Positions 43,690 to 54,000 of a stretch of DNA of 64,000 nucleotides are shown one piece after another (position 1 is the first letter of the stretch; each line of letters begins with the position of its first letter). The translations under genes were made by a program, and so were the position numbers. Source of the DNA: Allolobophora icterica (taxonomy: Eukaryota > Annelida > Clitellata > Crassiclitellata > Lumbricidae); contig OY744605.1 in assembly GCA_963556255.1 (NCBI GenBank), positions 65,871,702 to 65,935,701 of the forward strand, read 5' to 3'. The notes under the pieces are model-generated. The model saw only the letters and a program-made list of their open reading frames with translations. It ran no database searches and had not been told where the DNA came from.

Positions 43690-46600
43690 CTATATTGGTA
43701 GGCAGTTACTATAGTGCCCTTTAAGAACTTCAGAAAAGTGCTGCCTACACCAATGTAAATGGTGGCAAGAACAAAAAGTCAATCAATACGCAAACAATGA
43801 TCAGATAACTAAGAGTCGCCAATGGCAAGCTCGCAGAGAACAAACATGTATTTCTATCTAGAGCTGATAGTAGACACCATGTTCGGAGTTCTTGTACTGC
43901 ACAGCGACACAGACGAGGAGTGCTGAGGGGGCAACGAGGCTCGCAACACAAGAACCTCAATACGAAGCAGTACCTCGCAGGTGGTAGAAGATGCTATGCC
44001 CAAGCAGCCCTCTGCCACTAGGTCTGTATTGGATGACAGTCCTCACAGCAGCAATTCATCATGGAATGTCACTCAAAGGTCAGCAAAGTTCAATGAAGGA
44101 CTCTCTTGGTTCGCTAGACTTTTTCAAAGGGAGCTATGCAGAGTCCAGTTAGTAATCGGAACTGCTAAGCATGGATGAGTCCATGGTGGCACACAAGACT
44201 TCAATACGAAACATCCGAACACCATCCAAATCACTCAGAAGTGAATCCAACAATGCACACTAGGCCACATTAGAAGTTCGAACAAATAAAAAAAATTATC
44301 GAGTGAAATAAAAGCGACCAACTAATTATAAAAAATAGACACACTACAAAAACAAGCAGCCATCTTGGCCATGTCACGTATGCACTGTCATCCGCTGCGT
44401 ATGCAGCTCATCGCGGTGATCATGTTGTAACTAATTAAACTTCTTTTGTACTAAAAAGCCTTCTGTATGAGATGAAACTCTACTGTTAGGCCTGGCCATC
44501 ATTAGTTTCCAAGTACAGAATACACCCAGATGTATATGTAGGACAACAACCGTCCTCAGAGGCATAGTCCTGTGGTTAAACCAAGGATCTTTTGCTTTAG
44601 CACAAACATGACAAAAGTAACTGGACAAACTCTTCTTACACATTACACTACTTTACAATGAAGTGCCACTTTCAAATGAAGCACCCAGATTTACCACCAA
44701 GAAGCAGAGGTGAAAGGCAGTTGCATGAGCAAATCTGCATCCAGGCCAATCGCTGACATGATGTTTTTGCAAAATGTTTGCCTGCACGTTAAGCTGAGGA
44801 CAAACATGTTTATGGCTCCCTGTAAAACCATAACTTCTGGTAAAATTCAGCCTTTGGCTGAATGGACCACAGCACTTTAAAAACTTTGTTAAACAAATAT
44901 GTGCATCATTACTGCATGGGAAAAATACACATACAACTTGACATACAAAGCAGTGGATGTTTAAACGTGTGTACCTAATCATTTATATGGAACTTTTGAG
45001 AATCTGTCAACGGTGGAATGTTTGCAAATATGTACATCTGTATTTAGACATTTATCCTCATAAGCCTAATCGTGTAATAGATTGATAAGAATGGTCAGGT
45101 TATGTGATTGTGTAATACTTTCATAAGAATGGTTCAGTTCATCTACAGGCAAATGCTGCATAATGACAGGATCAGAGTTCCTGGTCCAAAATGCACTAAG
45201 GCTGAAGAACGACAACATAATAAATTAGCCGAATAAAACATCAGAGTCGAAACCAAAGATTTTTCAGTTGTTTGAATGGGATGTCTTTCATATCTTAGGC
45301 AGAAACGTGACCCAAAGAAGAATTCGCAACTGTTTCAGCAAACAGGAACAAAACTTTATTTTATCATCTCTTATTTTAGCAATCACCATGTTCATTTACA
45401 TCAAACATCATAACTGATTATATTTATACAAACATCATAATATTTCGAAAAACGGGAACAGTTTACTCCAAAACTTTCATTGTCATTGGAATTTCCTACA
45501 TGCCTGCTGTTGGTTTTTTCTACTTAGCATTATATCTTAAAATAGTAATCACCACTTGCTGCACATAAAAATGAATGAACGCGTGTTTATAAAAAAATCG
45601 TAAAGAACACATTTACTGTATGTTGGATGGACAAATGTTAAAAGTTGTCATGGTGTGCAGTTTATCTAAACATGGCCCAAGTGAACTTTTTGCCATATAA
45701 AATTTGGTAAGAATATCCAGCGATGATCCAAGCAGTATTGTACATCATCCAACGGCAGCTCGAATGTGGTTGGTCATACGATTACAAGTCATATGTAATC
45801 TCATGAATCTCATGAACACTGCTCTAGAGCAAGTGGCCATCATTAAATTGTCTGCACATAATTGAACATGTGATCAAACAGTGTAAATTGGTAATGGGGT
45901 GAACTGGAAAATAAACGTCCGTTCTGAAGTTCAGATTTGTCACTTACTGGCTAAGTCTGTGCACACTGAAGTAGTGGTTATATGACAGTTTTAGTGTATG
46001 CATTTCACAATCGGTTGTACTCAAAGAAAGTTCACGAAACTGAGATAAAGTTGCGCAGGACCAATTTTAAACAACTTTACTGCGGTATTTATTTTGAACG
46101 CATACCAAGTTAGCTTTTCGAGGTTTCGAAATTAAGATTTATTACAGCACGTGATAAACGCGCATCCTTGTTCAGAAAAACGTTAGCAATTTTGGAATTT
46201 GATCTCCGTTGACGAATAACTCACCAGAGCTTAGATAGTTTATTTTCAAAGCCAATTAACACCTGAGTTGACAACGACAAACGCGATACGTTTAGCTGGG
46301 TAAAATATTTCTCCGTAGTATATCAGTGGTTGACCATTGCTCATATAAATTCGGGGATAAAGCACGGCTCTCTGTTTCCACACCCAGACCGTAAGTCGTT
46401 TAATGCACACGATATTTGCCCAATTTTCCTTTCCTTTTTCAATAATGTAAAAATATCGATGCAACACACAAGGGTACGAACTTCCCGTTTTAAAACAGGT
46501 TAAGTTGTACACCAATTATATTGTGCGTTACGAATGTTACAACATTGAGTCCAATACAAATGTAGTTTACATGAAACGTAGCCAATAGAAACAACGTTTG

Positions 46601-46920
46601 TATCTGCTACAAATTGTTTTGACCAATACGCGTGGCTTTTGCATCGCCATAGGTTTGGCAAGGCGTGCATGGGCTTGAAATGTCACCATAGAGTTTTCTC
46701 TAAGCGTCTGATGATTGTGAAGATATTTTATTTTGCTCAAGGCCTTTAAGTTTCATTCAGTCAAAATATTAGTCTAATACTACACAACAAATGCAACGCT
46801 AATTTACTCGAACCCTCGTGGGTAGTTGTACAAAATATATGCCCCAAGACAATTAACTGCATGGGCAATCTTCTACACACTAATTAAGCGATATAATTAT
46901 TGCATTTTAGCACAGAGGCA
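43690..46920. other. PPP6R upstream region, no confident coding exon
   Basis: Probably contains the PPP6R promoter or 5' exon near 44340-44400. Open frames at 43745, 44653 and 46246 (minus) lack splice signals and recognisable motifs. 45000-46250 is AT-rich without visible features. Confidence 0.4.
44356..44366 (-). promoter_or_regulatory. YY1-like site, candidate PPP6R promoter
   Basis: On the minus strand the text is AAGATGGCTGC, close to the YY1 core AAGATGGCGGC found near the start of many housekeeping transcripts. It lies about 1.4 kb upstream of the first coding exon, consistent with a 5' untranslated exon. Confidence 0.35.
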
Positions 46921-46921
46921 T

Positions 46922-47186
46922 ATGGGCGTCCGGAGGAGTTATGGGGGCATTTGCCCTATAGATTTTGTAAATATTTTTTAAATTAAATCTTTTGATCATT
47001 ATGATTATTACAACAGTCCCAACACGATTTTCAATGCGAAAAAACACTTAATTATTTAGCCAAAGTTGTCGCGTGTTCTGTGTTCATGAATGCAAAAACG
47101 TCATTTTGCTCCCCCTACACAAATTGTGCCCCCTACAAAAATTTTGCCTCCCTCCCCTACAAATTAATATTCCTGCGGACGCCCAT
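46922..47186. mobile_element. 265-bp TIR element (MITE)
   Basis: Left end ATGGGCGTCCGGAGGAGTTAT (46922) and inverted right end ATGGGCGTCCGCAGGAATATT (ending 47186) match at 17 of 21 positions. Subterminal CCCCCTACAAA runs occur on the right. GCACAG appears just outside both ends (left copy 2 bp further out), a possible 6-bp target duplication. Confidence 0.6.
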
Positions 47187-47369
47187 GCACAGCTCCAGAG
47201 GTGCAAAATCCTATAGCTACGCCTACATGTAGGCCCTACGTTCTGAAAAATAAAAAAATGTTTAACGGTTTTAAGTTTTTATTATTTTTTACCTGAGGTA
47301 AGTTCTTACATATAATTATGATCCTTCAGGATTTAAGAAATAGGAGTATTTTTATATATTTATAATTTC

Positions 47370-47495
47370 ATTGCCTTTTAAACGAGAGGTGAAATTAGTA
47401 GGCCAGATAGGTGCCGCGGCGGATGAACAAACTGGCGGAGCTCATTTAGGGAGATCATTCCAAAGAGACCGGTGCGCAGCATGTAATGGAGCTAT
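47370..47495 (-). mobile_element. LINE 3' end remnant
   Basis: The minus strand encodes RSLWNDLPK, then a stop, then FTSRLKG, the LINE polymerase C-terminal signature WNDLP...F..RLK. It is short and decayed. Confidence 0.5.
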
Positions 47496-47574
47496 AGTGG
47501 TCTTCTTTTTTGTCGTGCTCAGTGGCAAGAGTGCTTTGAACAGCGATTGCGTTGACCGTTGGGTATAGATATAG

Positions 47575-47990
47575 GCCTATCGATCCCTCGATCCTCGATC
47601 GTCGTCGTCGTCCTCCTCCTTCTCCTCGTCCTCCTAGCGCTGTTCCTCCTCCTCTTGTTTTTCTTCTTCTTCATCCTCCTTCTCCTCCTCCTCCTCCTCC
47701 TCCTTCTTCTTCCTCCTCCTCCTCCTCCTTCTTCCTCCTCCTTCTTCTTCTTCTTCCTCCTCCTCCTCCTCCTCTTCCTCTTCCTCTTCCTCTTCCTCTT
47801 CCTCTTCCTCTTCCTCTTCCTCTTCCTCTTCCTCTTCCTCTTCCTCTTCCTCTTCCTCTTCCTCTTCCTCTTCTTCTTCTTCTTCTTCTTCTTCTTCTTC
47901 TTCTTCTTCTTCTTCTTCTTCTTCTTCTTCTTCTTCTTCTTCTTCTTCTTCTTCTTCTTCTTCTTCTTCTTCTTCTTCTTCTTCTTCTGC
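47575..47990. repeat. (TCC/TTC)n - (CTTCCT)n - (CTT)n tract
   Basis: A 400-bp pure pyrimidine tract: mixed TCC/TTC to about 47770, about 17 CTTCCT hexamers to about 47870, then about 39 CTT triplets to 47987. Homopolymer-type open frames (K, R, E, L, F, P runs) on both strands are artefacts. Long GAA/TTC runs are known to form triplex DNA. Confidence 0.98.
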
Positions 47991-48184
47991 AAACTGACCA
48001 GAGTGCACATATATAGCCTACATGTGCCCTAGTTAGGCCTGTACACGTACGGACGTCGGTTTCTTTCTACATTCTTAAAATCTTTGGTAACGACGCGAAT
48101 ATATAACTATGTTTTTGGTAGGCCCTATACTAGGCTATATATATGGTGCCCTGTGCTTGTAGAATTTATAAGTAGCGCTTTAAC

Positions 48185-48552
48185 CAGGCCCGGCTCAAGA
48201 CATTTGGCGGCCCTCGATCGGCAAACCGGCGGCCTAGGCAAACCGGCGGCCCTGAGCAAACCGTGCGAAATTTTTAGATTTTCGTCATGGTAATTTCGTT
48301 TCGTCCATCTTTGTTCGAATTTCATCTTCAAAAAAGTTTATGACCTTTTTTAGCAATTCACGGTTAGCCTACACCTGCGCGATTTATTACACCAACACTA
48401 TGAACCAACATTATAATACTTCCATCTAGCGAATAATAATTAAATAATTTTTGAAAAATGGAAAATTGGCGGCCCCTAAAAATCGGCGGACCTAGGCGGC
48501 TACCTAGTTTGCCTATAACTCGAAAGTTAAAGCCAGGCCCGGTTCGGGCCTG
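48185..48552. mobile_element. hAT MITE, 368 bp
   Basis: The ends are CAGGCCCGG at 48185 and CGGGCCTG ending at 48552, with perfect 8-bp target duplication GCTTTAAC (48177-48184, 48553-48560). The interior has repeated GCAAACCGGCGGCC and GGCGGCCC words at both sides. There is no coding capacity. Confidence 0.85.
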
Positions 48553-48569
48553 GCTTTAACTTTCGAGTT
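48517..48569. repeat. Perfect 25-bp-arm palindrome
   Basis: Left arm 48517-48541 and right arm 48545-48569 are perfectly complementary, with a 3-nt spacer GTT. The right arm contains the last 8 bp of the hAT element, its target duplication and 9 bp of flank. The left arm is the same sequence inverted, inside the element. Confidence 0.95.
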
Positions 48570-48897
48570 GACGATTACGACAAGCAGAACTTTGGTGGTG
48601 CTCAGAAAATTTTTCTTCAGAGTGCGAAGTTCGCACTCTAAACTTCGAATAGTGTATACATGACATTGTATGCAAATGTAAATGTAGAGCTTCGAATTTC
48701 TCGGCACCACACTACGATACAATACAATACAATACAATATAGGGCCTACAACTAGACATTTATAGCGTCAAGCTAGACCAGCTTAAACAACGGCGCTAGG
48801 CCTATCAAATCAGGTCCGCAAGAGCCTGCAGGTTGCTTTGTCCGTTCCGGTGCCATGTCAGAATCATGAGAGGTCAAGCCTCGAGGAGACATTATAA

Positions 48898-48918
48898 CAT
48901 ATATATAACATATATTAT

Positions 48919-48960
<42 letters not shown>
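48898..48960. repeat. (AT)n microsatellite
   Basis: ATATAACATATATTATAAC units leading into a run of about 20 AT dinucleotides. Confidence 0.95.
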
Positions 48961-48963
<3 letters not shown>

Positions 48964-49181
48964 GTTTATTGAGAAGAAAAGACAATCTGACAAAAACGCA
49001 GAAATGCTTACATGAGTGATAATGTATAGCCTAGGCCTAATTAAAGTTCATTAGAATATTTAGAATAAACTAAAAATAAACATTAATGGTGCCATGCACG
49101 TTACCGGTACGTACCGGTATACGTCCTACCGTCCTACGGTACTACGTGGTGGTAATCGGTGATAATGGTGGTTGCATGGTG

Positions 49182-50823
49182 CAGATCTCGAGGTTTTCAA
49201 ACTTTTTGGACCAGGGACCCCTATTTTTTCTAGCCATAGCTCGCGGACCCCAGTAGGCTATTTACAAAGCAAAATTTAGGCGGCGCCCCTATCCTTATAA
49301 AATTTAATAAAAATAACAGGCAGATAGACTATTTCCACAATACACGCTTGCTTATTTAATTATGACGCTGAGGACTATTATAATATAAAAAGTAACACAA
49401 AATAAATTGTTATTAACTCCCTGCAATAACTATGAAACACAGTCATTTTAGAAGAAATGAATAACATCGGTTTCGCCAAAAGCCAGTAATGTCAGCGAGA
49501 GGGATGTGCTTGCTTTGCTTTGCAAAAACTGTCCGTAATTGGTGCTAGTTTGGATAGGCCTAAGCACTGTTTTCTTACGTTTCAGAAAGTTATCCATACC
49601 GTAATACAAACAGCAAAATTATAATTATAGTTAGCATATATGCGAACGTGGACGAAATAGGGATATGCTTTGCAAATCTCTGTATTATCGTTCATCTGTC
49701 TTCCCGCCCTCTTCGGTCTGCTGACCGCCTTGATCTGCTTGTCCCTCGCGCAAGAACTTCGATGGCTCAGCATCGTGCGTTTGCCATCCTTGGCCCTTCC
49801 CTTTGGAATGACCTGCCCCCCTCTCTCCGTAGCAAGATTTTGCTTGGGATCTCGCCTTCTTCTCTCTGCTGCCTAAAGACCTTTCTTTTCCCTCGGGGCT
49901 AACACGCTTGGAGCGCCTCTGAATAGTCTATGCTGTGAGAGGCGCTTTATAAATAATTAGATAAGATAAGATACCGGTAAGATAAAACCAGGCGAATTCC
50001 ACAAATTTCTAATTCTACAAGTCCAGAGTACACAATCCGGAAATAGACCAGCATATTGCAAACGAAGCCTTCACTGGAGGAACCACTAGAGTCCATTTTT
50101 GACATTTGTTTCTAGCTAACTATGTCTTGTAATACTTAATGCTAAGCTTAGGCTATAGACTATAGAGCAAGTGTGTTTTTTTAGAAAACCCAAGTCAGTC
50201 CAGAGTTACAATTAGAAGAAAATATAGCGTTTATGTAAAAACAACTAGCCTAGAGTCCTATAGCTAGAGCTTCGGTGTTTCTTCCATGGAAAAAACAATC
50301 AGGCTCATATTCAGTGTTGATTTTCTAAATGAAACACTTGTAGACTTTCAAAGTTTGTTTTGTGAATATCTTAAACTTTTAAAAATGGAATCTAGTTGTA
50401 GGCCTACTTCTGACGAAGGCTTCAAATACATCGCGCTTACATTGGGTGCAGAAATGATTGGCAGTCGATTAGCAGAAATTATAGGCCCTATATTAAATTT
50501 TATAAAAACACACGTGTTATTAGGCTAGAAATGTAACGTGACCATAAGCCTACATCTTATTTACGTCACTGTAGGCCCTAGTACGCAAAGACTAACTATC
50601 AGCAGCATCACAAAACTGGTGTGATCGAATACCCAATTGGATCCTTGTGGATCATACAGTTACAGGCACACTATAAGTAGCGTATGCATTTGAAAACACA
50701 GGTTGTTAATGATAAAACCATACAGTGTTAAGCATCACATTATTTTCAGAACGCTCTCGCGGACTCCCGCCATATCCTTCGCGGACCCCCAGGGGTCCGC
50801 GGACCACAGTTTGAAAAACTCTG
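49182..50823. mobile_element. hAT-type element, 1.64 kb, with nested LINE
   Basis: The left end CAGATCTCGAGGTTTTCAAA and inverted right end CAGAGTTTTTCAAACTGTGG share a CAG-AGTTTTCAAAC core. The flanks are a perfect 8-bp duplication GCATGGTG (49174-49181, 50824-50831). GGACCCC words recur next to both ends. No transposase is recognisable; an 80-codon plus-strand frame at 50286 has no known motif. A LINE tail at 49670-49980 lies inside, so the LINE probably inserted after the hAT element. Confidence 0.85.
49670..49980 (+). mobile_element. LINE 3' end with hairpin tail
   Basis: The plus-strand frame reads LLVPRARTSMAQHRAFAI, then LGPSLWNDLPPSLRSKIL and LCCLKTFLFPRG followed by a stop: the C-terminus of a LINE polymerase. 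The tail is a hairpin, GAGCGCCTCT (49911-49920) pairing with AGAGGCGCTT (49938-49947), then a GATAAGATAAGATA microsatellite end. The hairpin tail recurs in the SINEs at 60720 and 61579. Confidence 0.85.
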
Positions 50824-51013
50824 GCATGGTGGCACAGGAATTCGACGACAACATTACATTCGGGATCTTACGATCAATGTTACGATTAGGGCCTACATTT
50901 ACATTTACAACCGCAATCACATTCATTGGCATAGCGGTGCGATTTTATCTGGACTTGTATTAGATTTCTATGGTTCCAACAACTACCGGTTTGTCGTGAA
51001 AGCACAACAAATA

Positions 51014-51024
51014 AAGATGGCGGC
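51014..51024 (+). promoter_or_regulatory. YY1 motif over the GOPC start codon
   Basis: AAGATGGCGGC contains the GOPC start ATG (51017-51019). This is the consensus YY1 element, which in animals often overlaps the first ATG of housekeeping genes with short 5' UTRs, so transcription probably starts close by. Confidence 0.5.
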
Positions 51025-54000
51025 TGTGTCGTTATCGTTTCGTTGGTTGGACTTGTTAGAAAAAGAATTCGACAAGGCTTTTGTCGATCTTGATATACTT
51101 TTGGGTGACATCGATCCGGACCAGTGTGAGGTGACCTATGAGGGTCGACAGAAAATGACTGCTCTGAGCGCTGCCTTTGCTCAGCTCTGCCACAAAGCAC
51201 AGACCATATTCCAGTCGAACGCCAAACTGGAGGTGTTTGCATTCTATATCTAGACAAATTATGTTACGTTGTGTGCAAATCTAAATTATTTAAATAAGAT
51301 AAGGTATGTGTCGTGCGTTATTATTTTATGAGTTACACTGTGAACTGGCTGTCTTTCAACTGTAAAAACTAGCTGTAACCCGTGAAGAATCACGGTATGT
51401 AAATTTAGTTTGGAAACTTAAATGTTCTTGAGAGTAAAACTTTGATGAGCCTGTGCATCGTGACGCGCATCGGTTTCCTCTTCAGTCTCTTTTTGCCTTT
51501 GCATTTTAAGAAAATTTTGCCTTTTCTGAGCATGTGCAACGTGACTCGCATTGACTTCCTCTTCAGTCTCTTTGTTTTTGCAGTTTGCGAAGATTTTGCC
51601 ACTTCTGAGCGTGTGCAACATGACGCGCATTCCTTTCCTCTTCAGTCTCTGTTTCAAATCAAATCAAATCTTTTTGTTGCAACCCAGAACAGAAAACATA
51701 ACAATGACACGATACATCGAGTAACGTCGAACTGCAAGATACAAAGATTTTGCCTTTTAAGAGCATGTGCCACGTGACGCACATTCACTTTCTCTTCACT
51801 CTCTGCTTTTTTTTCTGATGCTGTTGCCTGTGATAGTTGCGCATATATTCAGTGCGCTTTGCTTTTTTTCGTTTGCATCCATTCCTAAATCCTAAGTAAT
51901 TGTCATTATTATTCAACACTAAAAGCAAACACTTAATTAAACACTTAAACTGTACAGGCAACGATTAGTTTGAAAGACAACAACAGTATCATTTAAGAGT
52001 GGTTGAGTTTGGTGCCTACATGGTCAACATACAGGTGCATGGCTGTCTTAACAGCAGCCCTCCCTCCCCATCTCCATTCTTCGCTCAGTTGGCTGGCCTC
52101 AGGCATGGAGGGTATGAGGCGACCTTGGGTTGGCCATAATAAGCCCATAGCCCGAAGTTACGCAACAGACGGAATAACAAACGGACGAGACATCAGATAT
52201 TATGTTAGCAGATGCCAGACTTGGTTGGGTGCGAAATGAATCCCTGAAACTCCTATCCCAAAATTGAATATCCACCCGATTCCCCAAATCTATTTTGTGT
52301 GTGAAAACAAAAATATTTACAAAAATCAAACTTCAGGATATTTACGGATATGCTATTCAGAATATTGGCCGACTAGTCAATTCTGGGTTTTGGAATGTTA
52401 ATGCTTGGTAGAAAAATTGCTTTCCAGGGAAATTCGGTTAATTTTGCATTTATCGAGGATTCTGGTAAACCCAAATCGGAAAAAAAGGCATTTATGTACT
52501 TAAAACCTGACGTATATAAGTCTTTTCAGGTGCACTCCGTGATCTAGATTAAACGCCTTTTAAGTGGACCAAAATGAATGATACTTGGTTACATAGAACA
52601 GTATTCGTAGTACAAGTGCTGCAACCACGCCCTTCAATATGATTTGAGAAGAGTTCTGATAAAAAAAATGACTGAGGTAGGGCATACATCGATCAGAAAT
52701 TACTTCAGCTTTAGAAAAAGACCAAACATGATAGATAACGTGTAATTTGTGGTATTTTATATGGCTGTAAGGGTAACACTGCAGAAAGGTTACTTTGCTC
52801 ACTACGGTAGGGGACAATAAAACGAAAATTGCTGCAAGAAAATTTAATTGTAATATATACAATGCAATTAGACACTTGCATACTAATCACTAACAATATT
52901 AGTACAGTTAGCAAATGCCGGATTCTTAACTTTATAACAAGTTATTACGTTTTTACCTTGTTCATTAACAACTCGGTTTTTGTAAATGACAGGCACAGCT
53001 AGTGAATCTTCGGGGTGATTTGGTGGAAGAAAAAGCAGTTAGGGCAACACTTGAAAATGAACAGCATAACCTGCTTTTGCAATTGCATGCCAGTCAACTG
53101 CAGTTGCATGCCAAGTCTGGTCAGAACTCAGACTCGGACAACATCATGAAAAAACTGGTACGTTGTCCACAAGATACATGTATTGTAAATTGTCGTTGTA
53201 ACAGAACGATTCTCAACTGTGCAGCTTGAGGAGAAACTGTTGATTGGGTTTTGTGTATGTGAAAAAGTTTGAAAACAGACATCTCTAGCATCAGTTGACT
53301 GGTAGAACACAACAGTTGCAGTTCTGTGAGGATCTGAATGTTTATGTTATGTAACTGTGCTGTATCAATATAATTCTAAATGGTGGTTTTCACTTGTAAG
53401 TATGTTAGCAGTCATTTTCCAGAACTTCACTAACCTATGGGCATCTTTAAAACTGATTTATAAATTTTCTCACTTGTAAGCTTGACGGTAGACTGTTTCC
53501 TACAAAACTTTCTTTACAGGCACATTCTACAAAAGATGATATATAAATGTTGTAACAAGTGGTATTTCTCACTTGTGTGCTTGTAGGCAATCTTGAAAGG
53601 TGACATATTATTCTTATTTCTGATACTTTTTCTCATAAGCATGTTGACGATCATTTACATAGGAAGATGAGCTGGAGAAGCGGAAATCTGAACTGATTGG
53701 CTCAGCTCGGATTGAGGCTGAAGTAAAGGAGCTGAGAAAGGAAAATGCCGAATTGAAGCAGTACATCCTGGCACTTCAGGGAGAAGTGTATGGTGCTCGA
53801 TTGGCGGCTAAGTACCTTGACAAAGAGTTAGCTGGCAGGCAAGTGGAATAATTGTGTTTGACTTAATCATGTCTTGTCTGACCTGACCTGGTGACTTCTT
53901 TTGCACGTCATCACAAAGCGTCAATGGGTAGTCAAATGCAATACAATGTGACTTGTGCTTAGCCTTGGAAGTTAAGTGTGTGTGGTTAGGCTTCTCTCTT

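Noticed and set aside
47519..48032. Long open frames on both strands encoding poly-K/R/E/L/F/P
   Set aside because: Purely the consequence of the CTT/CTTCCT/TCC tract; no unique sequence, splice sites or conserved domain.
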